This document shows, piece after piece, positions 22,330-33,711 of a stretch of 64,000 nt of DNA (position 1 is the stretch's first letter; every line of letters begins with the position of its first letter). A program made the position numbers and the translations under genes. Origin of the DNA: Endomychus coccineus (taxonomy: Eukaryota; Arthropoda; Insecta; Coleoptera; Endomychidae); contig OY294070.1 of the NCBI GenBank assembly GCA_958510875.1, positions 23,117,631-23,181,630 on the forward strand, read 5' to 3'. Under the pieces are notes generated by a model, which saw only the letters and a list, made by a program, of their open reading frames with translations, ran no database searches and was not told the DNA's origin.

Positions 22330-22650
22330 ATAAAATTGATCATCTTCATTAATTCACATTATCCTATTTAGCACCCATAATTTTTGTAATGACGGTAAAA
22401 TGTTATATTTAGTTGATATACATAACGTTTAACGTAGAAAATATATTTTGGACGTTAATGTGTTAACGTAGAAATTTTTAATTGAAGTTAATGCGATAAA
22501 GATGCTTAGTGCTTAGTTCAAATACTTTGAGAAATGCCGCGCTCTAGTTGATGAATTAGTTTCCAAATATCTTCTGATGATGGTCGAGAGACCGAAACGT
22601 ACGTAAAGACGGCAATATAGTAGACATAAGTGTCAACGTGATCGGTGTCG
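22330..22650 (+). mobile_element. PLE-1-related 3' end (subfamily b), solo
   Basis: It shares TTTTGGACGTTAATGTGTTA, GATGCTTAGTGCTTAG and the final ribozyme-like block with 42240-42660. No coding part is attached. Confidence 0.7.
22571..22610 (+). ncRNA. Hammerhead-ribozyme-like motif, copy 4
   Basis: TATCTT for the 5' stem I strand, CTGATGA, T, GGTC-GAGA-GACC, GAAACGTACGTA, AAGACG. The core is intact; stem I is shortened to four pairs. Confidence 0.68.
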
Positions 22651-23430
22651 TATAAACAGGGATGGCAAAGGTTGGATTTGCAACCCCAATGTTCCTAAAA
22701 AAACATTGATCATTCAACAAAATTTTGAAAAAATTATAAAACGAACGAAGTTTTCTACTCAACAAAATTTTGAGAACATTTTTTTTTTCATTTTAATAAC
22801 CATTATAAAACGACCGAAAATTTAATTCTACCATCAAGTTCAAAGATTCAAACTACAAATGATGTACTGGAAATAAATTAAGTTACTCGTAATTCTAAAT
22901 TTAATTATATGTGTTATTGAACTAATTTTTTGATATAATATTTCAACTGAAATTAGAAAAGGTTTCAAATAGCCTACTTACATATACTTATATAATTTCC
23001 GAATGAAAGTTGCAAAAAGATGTTCCAATTAGTTGTCAACGAGATACATAAAGACATATCGTTATAATTGAATTATATTCTATTTATACATATATACATA
23101 TGTGACACATTTTTGTTCAACTATATACAGTCACGTAAATTAAATATTTTTTGTTATTATACATTTTGATTCGTAACTTTGACTGATTTTACATAAGCCG
23201 CGCGATCCTATTCACGTAAAATTCATATCCTAAATATAATACGAACCTTGATATAAGAAATTTCCACGTCTCAGTCGGTAACGAATTCTACACAATAGTA
23301 AATTCTGATCTACCGAGAAAATGTTAAATTCAGAAGATTACTGATTGGGTGGCAACACGACATTGATAAAAGAACAAGTTTTTAATTATTTTCTTCTGAA
23401 AGAGTAATTTTTTAAAGTCGTAATATCAAA
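22651..23430. other. Intergenic with a weak local duplication
   Basis: AACAAAATTTTGA followed by ATTATAAAACGA occurs twice within 22710-22820. Otherwise no feature is seen. An initiator-like TCAGTC at 23274 lies only about 19 bp after ATATAAG, too close for a standard TATA promoter. Confidence 0.45.
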
Positions 23431-23622
23431 ATGTCTAAGTTATTATTCGATTTTCCCGGATGGTCGAATAAAAAACGAAAAAAAGATGAAAATCAAGAAG
23501 CTGAGCCTTGTGAAGAAGAAAAATTATGCGAACATAATTCCTCCAGTTTTGGCATGAAACCCTTTTTCAATTTTGTGTCGTTTCTAGACATATATGCTTC
23601 TAAAACAAAAAGTTATATTTGA
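23431..23622 (+). CDS. Small hypothetical protein, 63 aa
   Basis: I do not recognise this ORF. The start context TCAAAATGTC is good for an insect, and no transposon is detected across it. The N-terminal third is basic (WSNKKRKKDENQE), followed by an acidic stretch (PCEEEKLCEH) and a hydrophobic, aromatic end (PFFNFVSFLDIYASKTK). The basic run could act as a nuclear signal if the protein is made. It could also be the first exon of a longer host gene, or chance. Stop TGA is at 23620, with AT-rich DNA and AATACA-like sequences after it. It is one of very few host-gene candidates in the window. Confidence 0.25.
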   Translation: MSKLLFDFPGWSNKKRKKDENQEAEPCEEEKLCEHNSSSFGMKPFFNFVSFLDIYASKTKSYI

Positions 23623-23940
23623 ATATATGCATTTAATACAAGTTCATTTTTTTGGAAATAATACAGAATAATTTCTTCATAAATTATATTGAAGATTATT
23701 TAGCAATACTTTTTTATCAATAAATCGGACTCAGCTGCAATAAAGTTGCCACTAGTTAGGTAATGTATATAAAATATCTACATTTTGCGAATTACATATG
23801 AAAAAATGTAATTTCAACATATATATTATGTATATTTTTTGCTTATATAATTTATATAAAGCTATATTTTTTTGCAATCCCAATACGACATGCCTTTGCC
23901 GCCACTGAACGTGATCAATTTCCCAAGTACATATATGAGT
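23623..23940. other. Intergenic, nothing recognised
   Basis: Very AT-rich; a 71-codon minus frame here looks like chance. Confidence 0.45.
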
Positions 23941-24663
23941 ATATTTATATATGAATTCTCGGGTCACACTAACACATAAGCCTATTATTATCGTTTTTAC
24001 GTACGTTTCAGTATCACGAGCATCATCAGAAGACGGGATTTATTAAAACTAATTGTATCAGCACAAAGCGTCCTTATCGCACCAATTTCAATTAAACATT
24101 CACACGTTGCCGAAACGAACAGAAACACGAGTAATCGAAATTGTAACACATTAATGTTTCAAGTATGTGAATATGTATCAAGAAGCCACAGCAATTTTCT
24201 TATAATATACGAAGTCATGTCAAACAAAGGTTGTGTATGACTGAAACGAAAAAATATGACGCTTTCGATCCAAATGTTGAAGATTTATGAGGTAATAGGA
24301 AAAGGTTGTCAGACCTTATTAGAAATATTATTATTTGAGCATTCTACCTAAAATATACTTTTAACATTATAAACACGCATGTAGGAATTTGGAATGGTTT
24401 TAATTAATTGAATTAGTATAAATCTGACTTAATAACTGAATGTCTGTTCTATGATTTACAGACTGGAGTCATGGTTCATGTGAATCATTTCCAGGTTAGA
24501 TTTTTTATAATAATTGGTTTCCTCAGTTAAAATATTAGCATTTTTGTAATCAAATTGTTGGTTATAATCAATACAGTGTTCAGCAAGGGCGGTGGAATAT
24601 TCTAAGTTTTTGTTTCTTGTACTATACTTATAGCCAAACATTCTTTTTTGTGAATATTGTTGA
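23941..24663 (-). pseudogene. PLE-1 copy D: C-terminal coding end and 3' terminal region
   Basis: The minus strand starts abruptly inside the GIY-YIG region (KRMFGYKYSTRNKNLEYSTA at about 24650) and runs through NQQFDYKNANILTEETNYY to a stop near 24456. The 3' untranslated region with CATTCTACCTAAAATATACT (24340) follows, then the ribozyme-like block and the end motif at 23941-23960. Everything 5' of the GIY-YIG C-terminal half is missing, typical of 5' truncation in reverse-transcribed copies. The coding end is open for 60 codons. Confidence 0.8.
23992..24034 (-). ncRNA. Hammerhead-ribozyme-like motif, copy 5 (stem II decayed)
   Basis: CGTCTT, CTGATGA, T, GCTC-GTGA-TACT, GAAACGTACGTA, AAAACG. 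The core is kept, but stem II pairs poorly. It is in sense at the 3' end of copy D. Confidence 0.6.
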
Positions 24664-25778
24664 GTATATATGTAATAGAAATCGAAACGCAACTACTATT
24701 TATATGAAAATGATGTTAAACAGACTTTTAAGTAGATTTTGAAGTTCGAAAGTTTGAGTGATAAATAGGTAGATGATATTCCACAATAAATAAAGAAATT
24801 AAAGACATTTTATAATCATTTATAAAGGTAAATTGATGTTACCCATGTGTATTTCAAAATTAAAAATTAGATAGAAGATTATTAATCCTCAAAAAAGTTG
24901 ATATATATCAACTAGCAGTTACGATGTCAATTGTTACTGGTACCTATTATAAAGAGCATGAAAATAATTTTCAAAAAATTTGTACTTCATAATATTATAT
25001 TAAATATCAGTATTTTTTGGATTATTCAATTGGTAAAAGCGAGTTATATTCTAAGTTGATATGAATTTTATTGTTAAAGTTTTAATTTTCATTTGAAAAG
25101 GAATAGTGAAAGTTACAATAAAAATTGTGGTTGGTACGTACCTATGTATGTCTATTTGGATTATTACATAACATACCTACTTCGGTATATTTACATTCAT
25201 ATTATAAAGTGGTGTAATTTCAATCTCAAATTTTTACTTAAAAAATGATATTTATTGTTAAGAATATAGTTAACCATGTTGATAGTAATAATCAAAATGA
25301 TTGTTTTCATTAGGTCCATATGTTAGGTAAAGACAGGATATAGGCGAAATTTACCTATAAGACTATTCTTCCACTTAACCTAAGTACCTATTTATATACC
25401 TACAAATAGCTAAAATACATAATTATATTCATGATTATTGATAATTGAAAAACTGTATTTCAGAATTTTAAGAAATGTAAGAAAAGGAAAATATTCGTAG
25501 TAATAACAAAGTAACCAAATAATAATGTGATAACAATACTAACAAAACAACGCGATGTACGTACAGCATAGATCAGATACAAATAAATCATAGTATCGTC
25601 CTAAACTCTTTAGTATGAACATAATTTTAGTTAACTATATAAGTATTATTTATAGTAAAATCCTAAATTTACTGGACTAATTGTTTGGATGAAAAAATTG
25701 ATTCAAGCATTTCAAAAGTATGTAACTGCGAGTCTATAATTGTAATGACTTGAAATGAATATATCTGGTTAACAGTCA
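24664..25778. other. Intergenic, nothing recognised
   Basis: Extremely AT-rich unique-looking DNA. No coding, repeat or regulatory signal could be supported. Confidence 0.5.
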
Positions 25779-26370
25779 TATACAGGGTGATTTGCGAGGA
25801 AGGGTTCGTTAAAAGTGTATGACTTTCCGATCTGGATTGATATCTGAAAATTTAAACCACCTCATGAAGAAACATGACCTATCTAATGAAAATATTTTAA
25901 GTCCGGTGATACCGGAAGTGACTACTAACTTTCTTATTTTGAGTAGCATGCTATATTTAATTTTTATTATACATTTTGGATACCTAAATTTAACCATAAC
26001 TGACGTAACTTGATTTTTGTGTAACTTGAAATTTGGTTTTGCACTCCCACATTAAAACATCTAATTTTACTCAATTTTTAAATCTCAGTAAAATAAAGAT
26101 CTTACTTTTAATGTATAAACGGTCAAGTTATTCATAAAATCTTCAAAATTCAGTGACATTTTTGGTCAGATTTTAATCTATAAAAATAATTTCTTTCAAA
26201 CGTAGAACGCCTGTAGGTATATTTTAAGTTTTTCTGATGCAGGATTGAATTCTGAATTATATATAAGAGTTTCCTATTATAACTATCTGATGCGTTACTT
26301 TGTTACATATTTGAAGTTTCATATAAAAGTTCACACAATTTTTCGCTGAGGATTTAAAAATATTATGCGT

Positions 26371-26397
26371 ATTTCGCCAGCTATGCTAGCATCAACA
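26371..26397 (-). ncRNA. Second-type hammerhead-like core, minus copy
   Basis: CTGTTGA (invariant A changed to T), T, stem II GCTAGC-ATA-GCTGGC, then GAAATACGCATA, where AT-ACGC-AT could form the short third stem. It is the inverted partner of 26630. Confidence 0.4.
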
Positions 26398-26629
26398 GAG
26401 AATCCACAGAATCTGCAGTAGCTAGTCATGCTGTTCAGTCGGGCTATGACATTTTGGAGAATTGTTTGTCACTTTTAAAACCGAGCTGCAAATAATGTTT
26501 GAATTTTCTAGAAGCTAATCCTCTATACCAACTTTAATCCGTTAACAGTTCACAGTAAAATCTGATTTTCCCTAAAGATAACACGTTTAAAAAATGTTCA
26601 TATTTCTCTACATCTCTGTAGTTGTTTTT

Positions 26630-26656
26630 CTGATGATGCTAGCCTAGCTGGCGAAA
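26630..26656 (+). ncRNA. Second-type hammerhead-like core, plus copy
   Basis: CTGATGA, T, stem II GCTAGC-CTA-GCTGGC (six pairs, one G-U), GAAA. Stem I and III are not convincing. The same extra T after the core is seen in the PLE-1 motifs, which suggests a related but different element. Confidence 0.45.
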
Positions 26657-29200
26657 ATCTCTAGCGGAAAGGGGTGTTTGTGATTTTATTTATTATTTAT
26701 TATTGAACATTCCACAAGTATAAACTCAGTAGGTATATGAACGAACTATAATATTGACTTTCAAATAAAAACATTGAAGTTGTAATCCAATCATTTTATA
26801 ATATGAATATTAAGTACCTAAATAATTTATGTAATAATAATGAAGACATACCAAACACAATTTCCATTGGATCTTTCACTATATTCCTTCTTTTTTATTT
26901 TTCAAATAAATATTAACACTCTTACAATAAAATACATATTCATTTAGACTAGGTATATGTAATGTAACCAATCAAATATTTATAAAAAAAAATTCAACTA
27001 AGTTATTCAATATTAAAAAATATATCAGTAAAACAGGTTTTTTAAACATTATTACTTGTTAACATTAAATACCCGAAGCTTAAGATGAGGTGTAATGATA
27101 GACCCCGAAAGTGGTAGTATATATCTATTCTTTCAAGGATTGTAGCAGATCATCTATCCAATTTTTCAATTTAAAATTAGGTAAATATTTGTATACATTT
27201 TCATGGATCGAGTTATTCACCTTTCATTCAAATATCTTATTATTTATACATTGCCGAAGGAAGAGAAGCTCTAGTCCTAAAAAGTGGTTAGGTTGAATCC
27301 TATTTCTGATGTTCAAATGTATGAAAATATTGTTTATTATATGTAACTGTGTGTTTATATAAGTGACAAAATAAATATATAGAATTTGTAGAAACCTTTT
27401 ATATCCGTTCATTATAAGTCTTCTATACAATATAGGTGACTAGAAAATTTTTAATATCATAAACAGTGAAAGTAAACTAATTGTCTCTTGCGTCGCTTAT
27501 GACATGGAAGTAACCATTTCACGTTTAGATGACCTATGTTTAATTCAAATTGAGATACTATTTCTCAAATATAATATGTATAATTCTAAAGCAAGAATCA
27601 CCAATATACTGAAACATGTTTATCCGTTATCATAGGTTGAACGAGATTGATAATTTTTCATAATGTTTGAAGTGGAAGTAATATGAAGTACCTACTTGTT
27701 CTAGTCAACATCACTAACATTGTTTGAGTGAGTTTTACGTGGAACAAGAGTTTGTTGTCTTGTCAGAAAGTATACTCCTCAATAAATATAGTAATTAGGT
27801 GCACAAATTTGAAATTAACAGCGTTTTTGTTTTATTAGAGACGAAAAAGAATGAAACTTACAGTATTTTTGCCAAGCATTACCTACTGTTAGGAGATTTA
27901 AATTTGAAACCTCGTCTATTATATATAATCAGCACTATAATAAATTACTATGGTTTTTTACATGGCCATTTTTCTTTAGGAATTTTTTGAGTATCATACA
28001 TATTTTCAAACAATTTGAGGTACAAGACTTCAATATTGAATCCCATCTCAACACCCAAAGGAGTTAATAAAATTTAAAACATCACCACAAACCTATTGTG
28101 ATCTTCAAACTTGCATGTTTTCTTGAAATGTTTATTTCTCGCGAATAAAAGCAAATATGAAAATATTTTAGAGGCAATTATGTAATTTAGTATGAAAATA
28201 GAATGTTATAAACTGTATTTATTGTCTAAGACTATGGCGATTCCAACTTCAAGAAAATTTTAACTTCCAAAGAAGTGGACGATTATTGTAGATTTAGTAG
28301 AATTACTTCAATGACGAATACATATCTTTTTAATGGGCCAATTCCATACAATAGAATATGTCGAAACATTATCTTTGCTAATTTCAACAATTATTGACAC
28401 GGATAAGAATTTATGGAATCAAACGATAAATAATGAAGATGATGATTAGATCTGGATTGATTTTTGCGCATTTCTGAATCTAAATAATTTTAGTTTTCAA
28501 CGGTATATTGTTCGCTTTTATGGAATACTTTTTTTAATTAATGACATCTATCTTTCAATTAGGTTATTCTTATTCTCAAGTAGGTAACATATGGCGATTA
28601 AGTCGCAATCCTAGGTGATAATCAATCACGTAGCCCAGTGATATTCCAAGCTATTCAATAAATATGGTCCTTCGAGCCGAATAGCTATTATACGTGGATG
28701 AGTTTGTCCCGAATAGTTACCGTTGATAGATATATTTGTTTTAATTATGTCCGTTCTTTATTCCAAGCTTCACTGTGCTATTAAGCAGATGAGTAATATG
28801 GATTACCTATAAGTAAGGATATCAAATGTCATGTTATCTGTAGATGCAAAACTTTCGGAGTTCATGTGAATATTTACCTTACCTACATTATGAAATTGAG
28901 GTAGCATTGACAGAAAAGATTACTCCCTGTTTCTAACACTATAAATACTATTCTATAAACTACTAGACATACCCCTTGCGTGACAGAAACGTTATTCCTG
29001 CATTATTATTAGGCCAAAAAATGTGTAACAAAACTAACCTATATTGTGCGTTGAATGTTGTAGATAACTGGAATTAGGCCCGATGGGTACATGGGCCAAA
29101 CCGGCCCTAAGCGTAAGGGCCCCCACGGATGCACAAGCGGGGCCTCCCTCAAGGTAGGCCGCCAGATTGACAGTTACACTCACACTAATCACCCTGTATA

Positions 29201-30299
29201 AATTCCTCGACAGATTCACAAATGTTTCAACGTTTCGAGCACAACATGAAACGTTCAGCAGATCATCGAAAACTTGTAAATTTAATCACTGGCAGTTTTC
29301 AGAAAAGTTTGACACTTATAGTATAGGAAGCTTTCGTATTTTTTATATTCTAGTCCACGTTACAAGGTAATTTATTTGTTCAATTTAGCGAGTGACAAAG
29401 ATGTCGTTTTATAAACTCCGAATTCGTATGTAAACACGAAATGTATTTTATGAAATCCGCGGATACCAGAGTGTCACCAACTCTATGACAACAAGGCAAC
29501 TGATGGTGACAGCCTGTACCAAACGTTGGGATACCCCTACTTTTCATCGATTTAAACCCCCACCACTTGCCTGACGCGATCAAACCAATAAAAACGCGGA
29601 GAAACGCCCATCTCTTAGCTCCTCCTGTACCTGGTAGCCATCAGCTTATGATCTTATCGCTCATGCTTTGAATGCCATGCTCTTATGTTTCTCTTTCGGA
29701 GAGTCCTTTTTCGCCTACTCAAACCCTACATTCTGCTCGCTACTGTTTTACATTTTTTAATATTAGTTTTACCTCTAGGTGATATGAAACAAATGTGTTT
29801 CATGTTTTTTTAGCTTACGTTACAGGAATCTGATGAAATACTGATGTGCCAGAAATATTATTTAGAAAGAAAAAGCTTTATTGAGATGGGGAGCTTTGCT
29901 CAATATTCGTTACTAATTATGCCATGATCGACTACAACTTTCCATGGTTCTCCATATGGTTGTTCCAGGTACTTTCCTCATCAAAATATTCCAAACATCC
30001 GATGAGGTGCAAAAAGTTAATTCTGAAAAGTATTGGTTTTTGCTCAATAAGGAATTGGAACAGACGATTAAAAGTGAATGGATGTAAATGACATATAGAT
30101 TATACAGAATTTTAAAGTCTTTTGTTGTAAGCTCTTTACAAAATAAATTGAAAAACTTATATATCTAAAGTACAAAAAATTCCATGACACTAGATGCAAC
30201 TAAATACAAACAATGTCAAGCCAATCACAGTAAATCAAGATGACTTAGTACCTATTTAGGTATTATTTTTGATAATAAATTGAATTTTACAACTTGTAT
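29201..30299. other. Intergenic; moderately GC-rich patch
   Basis: Positions 29440-29740 are less AT-rich than their surroundings (GATCAAACCAATAAAAACGC and neighbouring text). A 67-codon minus frame at 29380-29583 has no recognisable domain. I cannot assign a function. Confidence 0.4.
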
Positions 30300-30710
30300 A
30301 AATATTATTATGAATAAAGCACTTAATACTCGAATATGGTTCTCCTTATATGGTCTCTCACTTATAATATTCATAAATTACGAATAGAAAAAGTTCAAAA
30401 GAAATTTCTTAGATTTATTGGGTACAAAGGAAAATTATTCATAATAAAAGGCATAATCTGTTTTCATTTAATAACACATTTTTACTTAGATAATAGTTAC
30501 ATAATATATACCAGAACTTGAAACAAGTCGTAAGAAATAAGATATTATTTTAATTCATATAAAATATTGAATAACTCCATCGAATCTCCCTCTTTTTTAG
30601 AAAGAATAATTCTAAGAATTCCACAAAAAGCTACTAGAGTGAAAATAAACATTCTGTCAATTTCTATAAGCCCACCTGATTGAGCATGCAATTTTGCCAA
30701 TATCTATTAA
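30300..30710 (+). pseudogene. Jockey-like retrotransposon 3' fragment, copy 1
   Basis: Plus strand: LEYG-like start (TACTCGAATATGGTTCTCCT), then IHKLRIEKVQKKFLRFIGYK, the segment after the RT in jockey/CR1 ORF2. It continues with stops to a coding-like end near 30700. A second copy of the same segment lies at 31400-31800, and a PLE-1 fragment sits between them. Many stops; dead. Confidence 0.7.
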
Positions 30711-30839
30711 CGATATCTTTACTATAATTCAGTTGACACAAAAAAGTGTTATAAACACCCGAAAAAAATGAACTAACTCCATCATTGAAGAAAGAATAAA
30801 CGAAAACTACAATTGTTCATCATATATAAATAATAAAAA

Positions 30840-31370
30840 CACCAATAAAGATAGTTTTATATAACATTACCAGACATTCCGGAGACCTGAGAAAAAAATA
30901 AGAAATATTCAAAAAGCATGTCATAGATGATGCGCATAAACCTACTAACCGTGTTGGTAAATATTCTTCAATTCTAAAACCGTTAATACTTGAAGTTAAA
31001 CAAACTCACACAGCATATAAATTGTTTAAATTGTCAAAGGACTTATATGTAGGAATCTCTGAACAATATTTACGAGAAAGAATGTATGGCCATGAGTACA
31101 GCACCAAAAACAAAAACTTGGAAAATTGAATCGCCCTTGCTAAACATCGTGTTGGTTATAACCATCGGTTCGATTATAACAATTTTAATATGTTCCTTAT
31201 CTAAAGAAACCAATTATTATAAAAAATCTATCCTGGAGATGATTCACATAAGACGTGATGCTAAGTCTAAAATTGTAGAATCGATGTACAATCATTGAGT
31301 CAAATTTATGCTAATCTAATTAATTAAACAAATTTCTACGTGGCTACTTTTTTATAATGCTTAAAATTGT
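30840..31370 (+). pseudogene. PLE-1 copy E: GIY-YIG region
   Basis: Plus strand in shifting frames: PDIPET, AHKPTNRVGKY, KQTHTAYKLF, YVGISEQYLRERMYGHEYST (31050-31110), then AKHRVGYNHRFDYNN, ETNYYKKSILEMIHIRRDAK and SLSQIYANLIN near 31310. It is followed by AGAAAGCTGATACAATGAAT at 31383, the start of the subfamily-b 3' region, which then breaks off into jockey-like sequence. The CLDC pair seen in other copies is altered to KLSK. Several frameshifts; a remnant. Confidence 0.78.
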
Positions 31371-31399
31371 GTATATATATATAGAAAGCTGATACAATG

Positions 31400-31800
31400 A
31401 ATGTATGTAAGCTCTTTACTCGAATATCGTTCTCCTTATATTTAATCTCTCACTTAGGTACGATATGCATGAATTACGAATTGAAAAAGTTCAAAATGAA
31501 TTTCTCAAATTTATTGGGTATTAGAAAGGAAAATTATTCATAATAAAAGTCATTATCTGTTTCCATTTAATAACACCTTAGTTAGATAATAGTTACATAA
31601 TATGTACCAAAAGTCGTAAGAACTATGACATTATTTTAATTTATGAAATATTGAATAACTTCATTGAATGTTCCTTACTTTCAGAGAAAATGAATCTGAG
31701 AATTTCCACAAGAAGCTACTAGATGTGAAAATTTACTTTACAAATGCAATCTGTTAATTATTCTATAAGCCCACTTGATTGAACATTCAATTTTTCCAAT
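31400..31800 (+). pseudogene. Jockey-like retrotransposon 3' fragment, copy 2
   Basis: It repeats the text of 30310-30700: TTTACTCGAATATCGTTCTC, then MHELRIEKVQNEFLKFIG-like codons and the shared block around ATTATTCATAATAAAAGTCA. It is diverged from copy 1 by substitutions and small indels. Confidence 0.68.
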
Positions 31801-32146
31801 GAACTGAACAGTACAGCAAATACTAATTTGTTCCACTTAAATTTTAACTACATTAAATCTCTATCAAATAGAAGATAATTATTTGTTTATTCCTATTGTC
31901 AACCATCAATTATATTAAATAATGGGATTAACTCGTGAATATATTATATGAATAAATAAATTATTGCATTCTATAGTGATTACCCAGTATTGATTGATTG
32001 TACAATTATGTTAATTTTCTTATATTTTTGTATATTTAGTATTCATTACGTTGTGAAATTAGAAACATTTACAATTTTTTTCATATTGTTAATACAGTAT
32101 TATTATATTAATAGGGTATCACGTAAATAAAATAGAAAATAAATAA
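31801..32146. other. Intergenic, nothing recognised
   Basis: AT-rich. It ends at the junction with a short PLE-1 piece. Confidence 0.4.
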
Positions 32147-32215
32147 ATATAAAAACATCCTGGTTTACAAAAGAAGTTTGGTCTTAACGATATCTTCACT
32201 ACAACTCAGTTGCCA
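32147..32215 (+). pseudogene. Short PLE-1 fragment
   Basis: About 70 bp match the PLE-1 text for KTSWFTKEVWSQRYL (one stop). It is joined at about 32215 to an unrelated transposase fragment on the opposite strand. Confidence 0.7.
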
Positions 32216-32660
32216 TGGCAGAATTTTTTGGGGAAATTGAATATGTAGGACAATCTTGTTTTCGGCCCTTTCACCGAAGGTACGACGAACATGATGGTCA
32301 CGCAGCTTCAGTTCCTGTACGAGCTGGATCTTGTAAGGTCGTAAACCAAGGCGAATGGACACAGCTCCAATTGCTGTGGACGACGGCGAATCGACTCATT
32401 CGGGTCCTCCTCAATACTACGCTCCACAGCAGAACAACTTCTTCTGTGCGTACTGTACGACGTTTCTGCGGATGCTCATTATCAATTAGAGTATGTGTGG
32501 TGTAAAAACGAGTCATGGTTATTCGAATAAGTTGCTCGGATGGACGATTATGTCGACCGTAAAATGAACGTAGCGCACGGTAAGTTTCGCGAATTGAACC
32601 ATGATTTTCGAAATAAATTTGCACAATTTGCAAGCGTTGGTCTGGCGTAAGCCCATTCAT
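32216..32660 (-). pseudogene. Mariner-like transposase N-terminal fragment of another family
   Basis: Minus strand: MNGLTPDQRLQIVQIYFENH at 32660, then RALRSFYGRHNRPSEQLIR and PQKRRTVRTEE. These are the paired helix-turn-helix regions typical of one insect Tc1/mariner-like family, followed in another frame by LGLRPYKIQLVQELKLRDHH at 32362. No catalytic D box is present: the fragment stops at the PLE junction. An ATG 27 codons upstream (32687) is in frame, but MNGLTP is the family's usual start. One or two frameshifts. Confidence 0.72.
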
Positions 32661-32847
32661 GGTGAAATGGCAAAACATACTGAACATAAGTCAGCTGTCA
32701 GCTGTCAAATCGACTATCACCACAAGCTATTTGTTTGATTGATGAGTCACATTTACGAGTTCATTGACCTCTCCAGAACATCGTAGAAAGGTGGGAGCGC
32801 TCTCTTTTCCATATATTTCCATGGTCGGTGTTCATCAGAAAACCCTC

Positions 32848-33711
32848 ACGCTATAATAGAAGCTCACCACCAAGAACAATTTTCTTTAAATGTGTGGTTA
32901 GGGTATATTGGGAATCATACAGTTTATTTCTGAGAGGAGACTTGCCACTATTACTTGATGATATTCCTTTATGTGAGAGAATGGAAATGTGGTTTCTGCA
33001 CGATGGGGCCTCTATCCATTTTATTGTAAGAGCACGTGAGGTTTTGAATGAAGTCTATACAAATCGTTGGATAGGTCGAGGTGAGCCTCAGTTTTGGCCA
33101 CCTCGATCCCCGGACTTAAATCCTTTGGATTTTTCTATTTGAGGGCATTCAAAAACTTTGGTATACAAGGCTCCTTATTGCACATACTAAAAATAATTTA
33201 GTTGTCTCAACAAAATATGTCAACATGACAGCCGCCTACTAGGTAAATCAAAGTTACCATGTACCATGCCATGTACTTGTAAGTAAATTAATTTTTTTCT
33301 CAGAAATCTTCAATTTTTCGAAAAAATTACAAGATACCTTTTTTGTTAAGAATGAAACAAGCTAGCCAAAATAAACTTTTAATTGGCAATATACACATAA
33401 GAGAAAAAGTTAAGTGAAAAACAAGTTTTAGAGATGGTTATTTCTACCCCTTACAAACATAGTGGAAAACCAGCAACTCAGTTATTGGATGCCTTCTTAA
33501 TAGCAAATAATGTGGGCTCAATTTGATTTTTGTAACTTTTTGGATTTAGAAGATAAAAATAAAAAACTACTTTTTTGGCGCCCCATTTAAAGGGCTGTAT
33601 CTTAACATTGAGGGGTCAAATGATTTTTTTTTATATGAAAGACCCACCTTATTTTTGAACAAGGAATCACCTTCTAAATTTTTTCGCAGTTATTCATTTA
33701 CACCCTGTATA
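32848..33711 (+). pseudogene. Truncated mariner of the 36635 family: transposase C-terminal part and right TIR
   Basis: It starts within the sequence encoding EENPHAIIEAHHQEQ and shows D2 in WFLHDGASIHF and D3 in SPDLNPLDFSI, both intact, followed by a stop. The D1 half is missing, and 37 bp after IGN are deleted relative to 37254. From 33170 the right TIR follows (TTGCACATACTAAAAATAAT) to ACACCCTGTATA at 33711. It complements the larger copy at 36635, which keeps D1 but has lost D2 and D3. Neither could work alone. Confidence 0.85.

Larger units (their letters stand above)
25779..29200. other. Long non-coding stretch bounded by mariner-like termini
   Basis: TATACAGGGTGATTTGCGAG at 25779 and the inverse of TATACAGGGTGATTAGTGTG at 29181-29200 share 14 terminal bases. 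No transposase was found between. The interior is AT-rich with short ORFs of no recognised type. A GC-rich island near 29085-29165 (GGGCCCCCACGG, GCGGGGCCTCC) stands out. The two termini may belong to unrelated MITEs. Confidence 0.35.

Noticed and set aside
23255..23280. Promoter for the 23431 ORF
   Set aside because: ATATAAG and TCAGTC are only about 19 bp apart, too close for a TATA/initiator pair.
25779..29200. A complete 3.4-kb mariner bounded by matching termini
   Set aside because: Only about 14 terminal bases match and there is no transposase relic between, so I record the ends but not an element.
29034..29219. 61-codon minus-strand ORF over the GC-rich island
   Set aside because: Low-complexity Ala/Gly/Leu composition caused by GC-rich repeats; no domain and no splice context.
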